From positions 73,633 through 137,632 of the forward strand of contig CAZTGS010000001.1 of the NCBI GenBank assembly GCA_964613455.1: a DNA stretch of 64,000 bases, written 5' to 3'. Below the pieces are notes generated by a model that was given only the letters and a program-made list of their open reading frames with translations, ran no database searches and had not been told where the DNA came from. Made by a program: the position numbers and the translations under genes. Every line of letters starts with the position of its first letter. Position 1 is the first letter of the stretch. Source of the DNA: SCGC-AAA076-P13 sp964613455. Lineage in GTDB: Bacteria > Pseudomonadota > Gammaproteobacteria > Magnimaribacterales > D2472. This document shows, one piece after another, positions 45,870 to 54,630 of the stretch.

Positions 45870-46699
45870 AGCCTCTCTAATACACCCAAAGTATTTTCTT
45901 TCATTGGATTGGAAACTAGAGAAATATCGAATTCAAAATTAGTTTTATCTAAGATTTTTATTTCGCTCACATATCCTATTAGAACTCCTCTTGGGTATAT
46001 GCCTCCAAGGCCTGAAGTAAAAAACTCTTGGCCTTTTTTTATTGGCTCAGGCCATATTAATGAGCTGTAAGTGCATGAAATAATTCCAGGCTTACCACTT
46101 CCCTTAGCATTACAAAAAAAACCATCAGCCTCTATAGGCAAAGAATGAGAGGTATCTGTTAAAAGCAAAACTTCATGATATTTATCATCATTTATAATTT
46201 GACCTAATATACCTTGACTATTAATTACAGGGCTCCCAATAAAATTGCCATCACTTTTATTCAGAATTTCAATAAAAAATTGGTGTTGATCGCAACAAAA
46301 ATATTTTTCGGTATCAAAGTATCTAACAACAGAAGAATGAAAGATTTTTTTTATTCGATTCTTTTCCATGAAAGATTTTATATGTTCGCCATCACTAAAA
46401 AATTTCGTATCACGCGAAATTATAAAATTAGATAAATAGCTCTCATCGAGCTTTTTTTTGAGCTCTTTATTTTCATTAATAAGGTCTGAATTCTTCTGTA
46501 ATAGATTATAGATATAAGAAATTGGGTCTATTGATATTTTTTTTAAGGCAAATGATGAAGATATTAAAAGAGAGTTATATTGATTTTTTATAACATCAAA
46601 GGTTTTATAGTTAATATCCAAATATAGCAAAAATGAAGCAACTATAATGCAAAGTATGTATAAGGCTTTTGATCCTGAAGTAGGAGTTACCCTAGCCAT
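45866..46699 (-). CDS. mreC: Rod shape protein MreC
   Basis: This 277-residue protein has one N-terminal membrane segment (about 10-26), a coiled coil (about 65-92) and two beta domains with the family motifs NSQGILGQII, LLLTDTSHSLPIEA and FFTSGLGGIYPRGVLIGYV. MreC scaffolds the elongasome in the periplasm. It follows mreB by 5 bases. Confidence 0.94.
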   Translation of the reverse strand: MARVTPTSGSKALYILCIIVASFLLYLDINYKTFDVIKNQYNSLLISSSFALKKISIDPISYIYNLLQKNSDLINENKELKKKLDESYLSNFIISRDTKFFSDGEHIKSFMEKNRIKKIFHSSVVRYFDTEKYFCCDQHQFFIEILNKSDGNFIGSPVINSQGILGQIINDDKYHEVLLLTDTSHSLPIEADGFFCNAKGSGKPGIISCTYSSLIWPEPIKKGQEFFTSGLGGIYPRGVLIGYVSEIKILDKTNFEFDISLVSNPMKENTLGVLERL

Positions 46700-46704
46700 A
46701 TTAA

Positions 46705-47754
46705 CTACTCAGAAGAAAGAAGATCGATATTGTATTTGTCCATTATCTCAAGAGCTTGGCCGCCACCTCTTGCAACACAAGTTAAGGGATCTTCAGCAAC
46801 AATGACTGGAATACCGGTTGAGCTTGAAATGAGTTTATCTAAGTCTCTCATAAGAGCTCCTCCACCAGTTAGAACGATTCCTCTTTCAGCAATATCAGCT
46901 GCAAGCTCAGGGGGTGATAGTTCAAGTGCATTTCTTATAGCTCGAACAATTCCATATAAGGGATCTTTCATAGCTTCGAAAATTTGATCACTATTAATTG
47001 TAAAAGTCTCAGGAATACCTTCTGCAAGATTTCTTCCAGTGATAGACATCTCTAATTTTTCAGATTCTGCTGTTGCGCAACCGATTGTATACTTAATTTT
47101 TTCTGCAGTTGATTCACCAATGACGCAGCCGTAATTTCTTCTTATCCAAGATGTTATGGATTCATCCATTTTATCTCCGCCTATTTTTACAGATTCAGAA
47201 TAAACAACTCCATTTAATGAAAGTATAGCTATTTCAGATGTACCGCCACCAATATCTACAACCATATTACCGCTAGCTTCTTCAACTGGTAAACCAGCTC
47301 CAATTGCAGCAGCCATTGGCTCTTCAATCAATTTAACATCCCTCGCACCTGCTCCTAGAACAGACTCTCTAATGGCTCTTCTTTCTACCTGTGTTGATCT
47401 ACATGGAACACATACAAGAACTCTTGGGCTAGGCTTAATAAATCTTTGTTCATGAACTTTAGCAATAAAGTGTTGTAACATTTTTTCTGTTACCTGGAAG
47501 TCAGCGATTACACCCTCTGATAGTGGGCGAATAGCTTTTATATTTCCAGGGGTTCTACCGAGCATTTTCTTTGCTTCTGTTCCAACAGCAACAACAGTTT
47601 TTTGACCTCTAGAATCTCTAATAGCAACAACAGATGGTTCATCAAGAACTATTCCCACATCCTTTGTATAAATTAGAGTGTTTGCAGTCCCTAAATCAAT
47701 CGAAAGATCATTTGAAAAATATCCTCTTATTGTCTTAAAAATGTTGAATTCCAC
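46705..47754 (-). CDS. mreB: Rod shape-determining actin homologue MreB
   Basis: MreB has phosphate loops SIDLGTANTLIY and VVDIGGGTSEIAIL, the EEPMAAAIGAGLPV block and GIVLTGGGALM. Translation starts at a GTG (47754) preceded by AAGGA with a 5-base spacing. The length of 349 residues is normal. MreB filaments direct lateral wall synthesis. It is divergent from gatC with a 75-base spacer. Confidence 0.97.
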   Translation of the reverse strand: MEFNIFKTIRGYFSNDLSIDLGTANTLIYTKDVGIVLDEPSVVAIRDSRGQKTVVAVGTEAKKMLGRTPGNIKAIRPLSEGVIADFQVTEKMLQHFIAKVHEQRFIKPSPRVLVCVPCRSTQVERRAIRESVLGAGARDVKLIEEPMAAAIGAGLPVEEASGNMVVDIGGGTSEIAILSLNGVVYSESVKIGGDKMDESITSWIRRNYGCVIGESTAEKIKYTIGCATAESEKLEMSITGRNLAEGIPETFTINSDQIFEAMKDPLYGIVRAIRNALELSPPELAADIAERGIVLTGGGALMRDLDKLISSSTGIPVIVAEDPLTCVARGGGQALEIMDKYNIDLLSSE

Positions 47755-47789
47755 GCTATTCCTTAAAAAATATGTAAATAATAATTAAG

Positions 47790-47820
47790 TTGAGTTAATA
47801 TCCCCCAACTAATTTATAAT
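47790..47820 (+). promoter_or_regulatory. Candidate promoter of gatCAB
   Basis: A perfect TATAAT at 47815-47820 lies ten bases before the gatC ATG at 47830. TTGAGT (47790-47795) is a possible -35 at a long 19-base spacing. The transcript would have a leader of only a few bases, and no Shine-Dalgarno is visible. Confidence 0.5.
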
Positions 47821-47829
47821 AAACTATAT

Positions 47830-48111
47830 ATGGACAAGAAAACAGTTACAAATATAGCTTATCTTTCAAGACTTTCTTTAAATGAAGGAAATGAGGATAA
47901 AATCACCAAAGATCTTGAAAATATTATCAAGTTTGTTGATCAATTAGATACTGCCAATGTTGATGATATAGACCCCTTAACTAGCCCGCTTGAAAAAACT
48001 GCTAAAACTAGATCTGATAAAGCTACTGCTCAAAATAGAAAAGATGTTTTTTTAGAAAGGTCTCCAAAGTCTAATGAAGATTATTTTTTAGTTCCTAGAG
48101 TGGTTGAATGA
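47830..48111 (+). CDS. gatC: Asp/Glu-tRNA amidotransferase subunit C
   Basis: This 93-residue subunit begins with the GatC pattern VTNIAYLSRLSLNEGNEDKITKDLENIIKFVDQLDTANVDDIDPLTSP. It wraps and stabilises GatA. It overlaps gatA by 4 bases (ATGA). The complex converts mischarged Glu-tRNA-Gln or Asp-tRNA-Asn to the correct form. Confidence 0.95.
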   Translation: MDKKTVTNIAYLSRLSLNEGNEDKITKDLENIIKFVDQLDTANVDDIDPLTSPLEKTAKTRSDKATAQNRKDVFLERSPKSNEDYFLVPRVVE

Positions 48112-49559
48112 GTATTCAATATAAAACTATTAAAGAGCTTGCTAGCATGCTCAAAGGCAATGATATTTCTAATAAGGAATTAGTTGAAGAGACTTATTCT
48201 TTAGTTAAATCAAATACTCATCTAAATGCATTCATTACTTTAAACGAAGATGCTGCTATAAAAAAAGCTGAAGACCTTGATAAAAATCCATCATATTTAT
48301 CTTTATCTGGTATTCCAATCGCTCAAAAAGATCTTTTTTGTACTAAGGATTTAAGAACTACATGCGGCTCAAATATGCTATCTAACTTTATACCTCCCTA
48401 CTCCGCAACAGTTATTGAGAATCTTGAAAATGCAGGATGCATATCAATAGGTAAAACAAATATGGATGAATTTGCAATGGGTTCATCTAATGAAACCAGT
48501 TTTTTTGGAAATGTTCTCAATCCTTGGGGCGATGATTTGGTGCCAGGTGGAAGCTCGGGTGGTTCTGCAGCTGCAGTGGCCGCTGGTATTGTGCCAGCAG
48601 CAACTGGAACAGATACAGGTGGATCCATTAGGCAGCCGGCTTCTCTTTGTGGAATAACAGGACTAAAGCCAACATATGGAAGAATATCTCGATGGGGAAT
48701 GATAGCTTTTGCTTCAAGCCTTGATCAAGCAGGACCAATGGCAAGAACTGCAGAGGATTGTGCCATTATGCTTAATGAAATGTGCTCTCATGATTTAAAA
48801 GATACAACTTCTCTTGACGAAGAAATTCCTGACTTTACTTCTGACCTTTCAACCTCAATCAAAGGTTTAAAAATAGGAATTGTTAAAGAGTTTGATTTAT
48901 CTCAGCTTGATAACGATGTTGTTAAAGTGTTTGAAGAATCAAAAAAGCATTACGAATCTCTTGGTGCAGAGTTTGTTGAAATATCTTTACCAAATATCTC
49001 ATTATCAGTTCCAACCTACTACGTCGTTGCCCCTGCTGAATGCTCGTCCAATCTATCAAGGTTTGATGGGGTTAAATTTGGTAAAAGATGTGACGATCCA
49101 AAAAACTTGGAAGATCTCTACATAAGAACAAGATCTGAAGGTTTTGGAGATGAAGTAAAAAGAAGAATTCTAATAGGTTCATATGTTCTTTCTGCAGGAT
49201 TTTATGATGCATATTATAAAAAAGCTCAACAAGTAAGAAGGCTAATAAAGAATGATTTCGATAATGCTTTTGAAAAAGTCGATGTCATCATGTCACCAAC
49301 TACAAGAGGTGCAGCATTTAGTGCAGGATCCAAGGGAGATGATCCAATACAGATGTATTTAGAAGATTTATTTACAATTCCTGCTAATTTAGCTGGTCTT
49401 CCTGCTCTCTCTATTCCAAATGGAATGGTTGATAATAAACCAATAGGACTTCAATTAATTGGTAATTTTTTACAGGAAAGTAAATTACTCCAAGTTGCTC
49501 ATAATTTTCAAATTTCTACTGACTGGCATCTGAAAAAACCTACTGAGGAGATCAACTAA
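48108..49559 (+). CDS. gatA: Asp/Glu-tRNA amidotransferase subunit A
   Basis: This amidase-signature subunit releases ammonia from glutamine. The catalytic lysine is in PIAQKDLFCTK, the second serine in the PGGSSGGSAAAVAAG loop and the nucleophile in GTDTGGSIRQPASLCG. The length of 483 residues is normal. It shares one base with gatB, so translation is probably coupled. Confidence 0.97.
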   Translation: MSIQYKTIKELASMLKGNDISNKELVEETYSLVKSNTHLNAFITLNEDAAIKKAEDLDKNPSYLSLSGIPIAQKDLFCTKDLRTTCGSNMLSNFIPPYSATVIENLENAGCISIGKTNMDEFAMGSSNETSFFGNVLNPWGDDLVPGGSSGGSAAAVAAGIVPAATGTDTGGSIRQPASLCGITGLKPTYGRISRWGMIAFASSLDQAGPMARTAEDCAIMLNEMCSHDLKDTTSLDEEIPDFTSDLSTSIKGLKIGIVKEFDLSQLDNDVVKVFEESKKHYESLGAEFVEISLPNISLSVPTYYVVAPAECSSNLSRFDGVKFGKRCDDPKNLEDLYIRTRSEGFGDEVKRRILIGSYVLSAGFYDAYYKKAQQVRRLIKNDFDNAFEKVDVIMSPTTRGAAFSAGSKGDDPIQMYLEDLFTIPANLAGLPALSIPNGMVDNKPIGLQLIGNFLQESKLLQVAHNFQISTDWHLKKPTEEIN

Positions 49560-50986
49560 TGAGCTGGGAGACTGTTATAGGCTTAGAAATTCATGTTCAA
49601 CTCTCAACTGAGTCAAAACTGTTTTCTGGAGGCTCGACAGGTTTTGGTGCAGAACCAAATACTCATGTAGATCTTATAGATATGGGTCTTCCAGGAGTAT
49701 TACCAGTAGCTAACAGAGATGCTTTCTATAAAGCAATACGTTTTGGCTTAGCAACGAATGCAGAAATTAATCAAACATCATCATTTGATAGAAAAAACTA
49801 TTTCTATCCAGATCTACCAAAAGGGTATCAAATTACTCAGATGGCTATGCCGATTGTTGGCAAAGGCTCAATAAAAATATTGGTAGAAGGTGCAGAAAAA
49901 ATTATTAATATTACTAGGGCTCATTTAGAAGAAGATGCTGGTAAATCTATTCATGATCTTTTTGAAGGTGAGACTGGGGTTGATTTAAATAGAGCTGGAA
50001 CACCATTATTAGAAATAGTTTCTGAGCCAGAAATATCGAATGCTAAAGAGGCCGTTGCTTACTTTAAAGCTGTTAAACAACTTGTGACCTTCTTAGATAT
50101 CTGTGATGGCATTATGGCCCAAGGTTCAATGAGATGCGATGTGAATGTATCGATGAAAAAAACTGAAGATAAAGAACTAGGAACAAGAGCTGAAATTAAA
50201 AACCTTAATTCATTTAAATTTATTGAAAAAGCTATTAATTTTGAAACAGAAAGACAAATTAGAATTATTGAGTCTGGAGAATCTGTAGTTCAAGAAACTC
50301 GTCTTTATGACAGTATTAAAAATGAGACTAGATCTATGAGATCTAAAGAAGAAGCTAATGACTATAGATATTTTCCATGCCCTGATCTATTACCAGTAGT
50401 AATAACTGATGAAGAGTTAAATGAGATTAAAGAAAACCTTCCTGAACTTCCTGAGCAAAAGGAAAGAAGATATATATCTGAAGCAAATTTAGAAGAATCT
50501 GAAGCAAAAATTATTTCTTCATCCAAAACAATGGCAAATATGTTTGAAGAAGCTTGCTTAAAAACAGACGATTCAAAACTGGTTGCAAATTGGCTTGTAG
50601 GAGATATCAGCGCCCTTCTTAATAAAGATAATATTGATATAGATGAGTCTAAATTGACTTCTAATAATTTTGGTACATTAATAGAAAGGATTTCAGATAA
50701 AACGATATCTGGAAAGATTGCCAAATCAGTCCTAGAAGAAGTTTGGGAATCTGGTAATAATGTTGATGATATTATTGAAGATAAAGGCTTGGTTCAGATT
50801 CAAGATGAATCTTTATTAGAAAGTATTGCTAGTAAAATCATAGAAGATAATCCTGGCCAAGTTAATGCGTATAAAGGCGGAAAAGATAAGCTATTTGGTT
50901 TCTTTGTTGGGCAAGTAATGAAAGAAACACAAGGAAAAGCAAATCCTCAGAGTGTAAATGAGATACTTAAGAAACTTTTAGACTAA
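49559..50986 (+). CDS. gatB: Asp/Glu-tRNA amidotransferase subunit B
   Basis: GatB activates the mischarged tRNA and carries ammonia from GatA. It begins WETVIGLEIHVQL and contains DRKNYFYPDLPKGYQITQ, HLEEDAGKS, MRCDVNVS and RSKEEANDYRYFPCPDLLP. The YqeY-like tail ends with GQVMKETQGKANPQSVNEIL. The length of 475 residues is typical. Confidence 0.97.
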   Translation: MSWETVIGLEIHVQLSTESKLFSGGSTGFGAEPNTHVDLIDMGLPGVLPVANRDAFYKAIRFGLATNAEINQTSSFDRKNYFYPDLPKGYQITQMAMPIVGKGSIKILVEGAEKIINITRAHLEEDAGKSIHDLFEGETGVDLNRAGTPLLEIVSEPEISNAKEAVAYFKAVKQLVTFLDICDGIMAQGSMRCDVNVSMKKTEDKELGTRAEIKNLNSFKFIEKAINFETERQIRIIESGESVVQETRLYDSIKNETRSMRSKEEANDYRYFPCPDLLPVVITDEELNEIKENLPELPEQKERRYISEANLEESEAKIISSSKTMANMFEEACLKTDDSKLVANWLVGDISALLNKDNIDIDESKLTSNNFGTLIERISDKTISGKIAKSVLEEVWESGNNVDDIIEDKGLVQIQDESLLESIASKIIEDNPGQVNAYKGGKDKLFGFFVGQVMKETQGKANPQSVNEILKKLLD

Positions 50987-50993
50987 AAAGTAA

Positions 50994-51455
50994 TTAGATT
51001 ACAAACATACTAAGAGTAACTGCTACATAAGCAGGCTTTTCAACACCCTTTATCTCCATAGTAACTTCAGTTTTCATTAAATATTGATTAGCATTTTTTT
51101 CTGTAATATCAAGACATTTCATTATAATTCTTACTTCTGAGTTAACAGGCACAGGACTTAAGAATCTTACTTTATCTAGTCCGTAATTTAGCCCCATTTT
51201 TGTTCCTTCTAAGACTAAACCCATTTCTTGCTTAAATGGTATTCCAGCCACTAAAGAAAGCGAAAGAAAGCCATGAGCGATAGTAGATCCAAATATTGGT
51301 GTTGCTTGTTCAGGATCAACATGAATGAATTGATTATCCATTGTTGCTTCTGCAAACTTATCGATCATATCCTGATCAATCGTTACCCATTCTGAAGTTC
51401 CAATTTCTGTTCCTATGGCTGATTCTATCTCTGACGGTTTGACTACTTTTAGCAT
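50994..51455 (-). CDS. MaoC-type (R)-enoyl-CoA hydratase
   Basis: This 153-residue hot-dog-fold protein has the hydratase-2 motif with the catalytic Asp and His in ATMDNQFIHVDPE, followed by GSTIAHGFLSLSLVAG. It resembles the NodN/MaoC single-domain group. It starts directly after the acyl-CoA ligase gene, so both probably act on the same acyl-CoA chain. The exact substrate cannot be read from the sequence. Confidence 0.85.
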   Translation of the reverse strand: MLKVVKPSEIESAIGTEIGTSEWVTIDQDMIDKFAEATMDNQFIHVDPEQATPIFGSTIAHGFLSLSLVAGIPFKQEMGLVLEGTKMGLNYGLDKVRFLSPVPVNSEVRIIMKCLDITEKNANQYLMKTEVTMEIKGVEKPAYVAVTLSMFVI

Positions 51456-53072
51456 TTATTTCTCCATATAGTAATTATTATATTCATCTCTTAATTCAAA
51501 TTTTTGAAGCTTTCCAGTTGCTCCATGAGGAAGTTCTTTCATGAAAATAATTTCATCTGGCAGCCACCATTTAGCTACCTTTGACCCAAGAAATTCTAAG
51601 ATACTTTCTTTATCAATAGGTTCGCCATCATTAGTAACAATAAATAGCATTGGTCTCTCATCCCATTTAGGATGTGGTATGCCCACAACACATGCCTCAG
51701 CAACCTCTGGGTGACCAACAGCTGCATTCTCTAAATCAATTGAGCTAATCCATTCTCCGCCAGATTTGATTACATCTTTAGCCCTATCCTTGATAGTCAT
51801 ATAACCATCTTGGTCTAAAACTGATATATCGCCAGTATCAAACCAGCCATCTTTATCAACACAATCTTTTTCAGCCTTGAAGTATCTTTGAAGTACCCAA
51901 GGACCCCTAACCATTAGATGTCCTTGAGATTCTCCATCTTTAGGTAATTCTTTACCAGAATCATCTACAACTTTAAGTTCAATGCCGAACATTGGTCTGC
52001 CTTGTTTTAACTGAACAGCATATCTATCTTCTTTATTCATTTTTTCCATTTCAGGTGTCATGAAGTTTGAAGTTCCTAAAGGACTCATTTCAGTCATTCC
52101 CCAACCCTGGATTACATTAACATCATGAACTTCATCAAATTCTTTGAGTATTGCTAACGAAAGTGCTGAACCTCCAATTACAGTATTTTTTACAGAACTC
52201 AGAACTTTATTATTCTCTCTACAATAGTTTAATAGCCCCATCCAAATAGTAGGTACGCCAAATGCTAGGGTTACGTCTTCTTTTTCTATAAGGTCATAAA
52301 GTGGTTCTCCCTCCATTTGCATGCCAGGCATAACTATTTTCAGGCCAAACATAGGTGCAAAATAAGGGATACCCCATGCCAATACATGAAATAATGGAAC
52401 TACCATTAATATAGCTTCATCCGGCTTCATTGTTAACCCAATTAATGCCGCTTGAGAATGTTGAATATTAGATTTATGCGAATACAGAACTCCCTTTGGA
52501 TTACCTGTAGTTCCAGATGTGTAACATAAGCCGCAAGCCGCATCATCTTCCATTGCTGGCCATTCATAATTCTCATCACCATCTGAGATATATTCTTCAT
52601 ATGAAATAGCATTTTTTAAACTTGTATCAGGCATTTCATCTTTGTTGCAAAGAACAATAAATTTTTCAACACAAAGAAGTTGATCTTTTAAAGCTTCCAT
52701 CATTGGTACAAAAGGAGCTTCACAAAAAATTATCTTATCATCAGCATGGTTAATAATATAAACAGCCTGCTCAGGATGAAGTCTAAAATTTAAAGTATGA
52801 CAAATGGCACCCATGCCTGAAATGCCATAGTACATTTCTAAATGTCTATAAGTGTTTAAAGCTAGAGTTGCGATAACATCTCCTTTTTTGTATCCATCTT
52901 TTTCTAAGGCTGACGCAAGCTTTCTAGACCTTATACAAACTTCTTCGTAATTAGTTCTATGTATTTCACCAGAAACCATTCTGCTGATAACTTCTTGTTT
53001 TGGATAAATGTTTTTTGCATGCTCAATAATGCTTGCTACATTTGGAGTCCATTTTTGCATATCTCCAATCAT
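51456..53072 (-). CDS. Fatty-acyl-CoA ligase (AMP-binding, AlkK/DmdB-like)
   Basis: This adenylate-forming enzyme of 538 residues has the P-loop CGLCYTSGTTGNPKGVLYSH, the VIQGWGMTEMSP A5 motif, DGWFDTGDI and DRAKDVIKSGGEWIS, ending with the catalytic lysine in PHGATGKLQKFELR. The N-terminus and SGGEWIS motif resemble medium-chain ligases and methylmercaptopropionate-CoA ligase (DmdB), common in marine bacteria. Substrate assignment is uncertain. An AAGGA site supports the start at 53072. Confidence 0.88.
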   Translation of the reverse strand: MIGDMQKWTPNVASIIEHAKNIYPKQEVISRMVSGEIHRTNYEEVCIRSRKLASALEKDGYKKGDVIATLALNTYRHLEMYYGISGMGAICHTLNFRLHPEQAVYIINHADDKIIFCEAPFVPMMEALKDQLLCVEKFIVLCNKDEMPDTSLKNAISYEEYISDGDENYEWPAMEDDAACGLCYTSGTTGNPKGVLYSHKSNIQHSQAALIGLTMKPDEAILMVVPLFHVLAWGIPYFAPMFGLKIVMPGMQMEGEPLYDLIEKEDVTLAFGVPTIWMGLLNYCRENNKVLSSVKNTVIGGSALSLAILKEFDEVHDVNVIQGWGMTEMSPLGTSNFMTPEMEKMNKEDRYAVQLKQGRPMFGIELKVVDDSGKELPKDGESQGHLMVRGPWVLQRYFKAEKDCVDKDGWFDTGDISVLDQDGYMTIKDRAKDVIKSGGEWISSIDLENAAVGHPEVAEACVVGIPHPKWDERPMLFIVTNDGEPIDKESILEFLGSKVAKWWLPDEIIFMKELPHGATGKLQKFELRDEYNNYYMEK

Positions 53073-53103
53073 GATATTGTCCTTAAAAAATTGATTGATA
53101 TAA

Positions 53104-53133
53104 ATTATATAAGAAGCAACAATGATTTGTTAA
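53104..53133 (-). promoter_or_regulatory. Candidate promoter of the acyl-CoA ligase-maoC unit
   Basis: TTAACA (53128-53133) and TATAAT (53104-53109) on the minus strand are spaced by 18 bases. The leader to the ATG at 53072 would be about 25 bases and includes the AAGGA ribosome site. Confidence 0.5.
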
Positions 53134-53148
53134 AAAAATAAAGTAATA

Positions 53149-54630
53149 ATGAATAAAAAAAACCTAGGTTTAAATTTTCAAAATTCGTATGCTGAGAATT
53201 TGAATGGGTTATCTCAAAAATGTATTGCTAGTAAATCCCCTTCTCCAAAAATGCTTTTTTTTAATTACCATTTAGCAGAAGAACTATCCCTTGATCCTTT
53301 TAATTTAAATTCTGATGAAGGTCTTGCAATTTTTTCTGGGAATAAAATTCCAGAAGGCTCTATTCCTATAGCTCAAGCTTATTCAGGTCATCAATTTGGT
53401 CATTTTAATCCTCAACTGGGTGATGGAAGAGCTCTTCTACTTGGAGAAATCACAAATAGTAATAATGAGTTACGAGATATTCAATTAAAAGGTTCGGGTC
53501 CAACTCCCTTCTCTCGAAGGGGTGATGGTAAATCAGCATTAGCGCCTGTTTTAAGAGAGTATCTTATTAGTGAAAGCATGCATGCCTTAGGAATTTCTAC
53601 GACAAGGTCTCTTGCTGCGGTTTCTACTGGAGAGAGTGTTGAAAGAGAGGTAACCTTACCTGGAGGAATACTCACAAGAGTTGCGTCAAGTCATATAAGA
53701 ATTGGAACATTTGAATTTGCCAGTCAATCAAAAGATCTTAGCAAGATAAAAGAATTAGCAGAATATTCAATTAATAGGCATTATCCAGAGGTTGCTGATG
53801 TTGATAATCCTTATCTAGCTTTTTTTGCTGCTGTTTGTAATGAGCAGGCTTCTTTGATTGCTAATTGGATGACAATTGGATTTATACATGGAGTGATGAA
53901 CACAGATAATATGACCATTTCTGGAGAAACAATTGATTATGGGCCATGTGCATTTATGGATAGTTATGATTTAAAAACAGTTTTTAGTTCTATTGATTCT
54001 CAAGGGAGATATGCTTACGAAAATCAACCAGCAATATTGACTTGGAACCTAACCAGATTAGCTGAAACCTTGATTCCGCTTGTTGATCAAGACAAAGATG
54101 TTGCAATAGCTTCACTCACTGAAGTATTACAACTCATAAAGCCAGTATATGAAAACTATTGGCTAATAAATATGCGATCAAAAATTGGTCTTTCAAAAGA
54201 TGATCCTCATGACTATGAATTAATTACTAATTTGTTGGAGATTATGAGTGAGCAACATGCAGACTTTACTCTCACCTTTAGATTTTTATCAAGAGCTTTA
54301 ATTGGAAATAATAAAGATGTGAGAGCCTTATTCAAAGACTCTAATAAGTTTGATGTTTGGTTGATGCTCTGGCAGGAAAGAATTTCTCAAGAAGGCATTC
54401 CGGATGAAGTGATATCTAAAAAGATGGATGAAGTAAACCCTATCTACATACCAAGAAACCATAAAGTTGAAGAAGCTCTTGCGTCTGCAGTAAATGAAAA
54501 TAATATGGAACCTTTATCTTTGCTGCTATCTATCTTAGTTCAGCCTTATGAAGAGATTGTTGGCTATGAATCATTTGCAGAACCTGCCCCATTCTCTCAA
54601 GAGCCTTATAAAACATTTTGTGGCACTTAA
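53149..54630 (+). CDS. selO: Protein adenylyltransferase SelO (YdiU)
   Basis: SelO is a pseudokinase-fold enzyme that transfers AMP to proteins. Family blocks are AYSGHQFGHFNPQLGDGRALLLGEI, DIQLKGSGPTPFSRRGDGKSALAPVLREYLISE, the active-site NTDNMTISGETIDYGPCAFMD and the C-terminal PYKTFCGT. The length of 493 residues is normal. It is divergent from the acyl-CoA ligase and its stop overlaps the GH84-like gene tail to tail by 4 bases. A hairpin terminator follows. Confidence 0.93.
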   Translation: MNKKNLGLNFQNSYAENLNGLSQKCIASKSPSPKMLFFNYHLAEELSLDPFNLNSDEGLAIFSGNKIPEGSIPIAQAYSGHQFGHFNPQLGDGRALLLGEITNSNNELRDIQLKGSGPTPFSRRGDGKSALAPVLREYLISESMHALGISTTRSLAAVSTGESVEREVTLPGGILTRVASSHIRIGTFEFASQSKDLSKIKELAEYSINRHYPEVADVDNPYLAFFAAVCNEQASLIANWMTIGFIHGVMNTDNMTISGETIDYGPCAFMDSYDLKTVFSSIDSQGRYAYENQPAILTWNLTRLAETLIPLVDQDKDVAIASLTEVLQLIKPVYENYWLINMRSKIGLSKDDPHDYELITNLLEIMSEQHADFTLTFRFLSRALIGNNKDVRALFKDSNKFDVWLMLWQERISQEGIPDEVISKKMDEVNPIYIPRNHKVEEALASAVNENNMEPLSLLLSILVQPYEEIVGYESFAEPAPFSQEPYKTFCGT

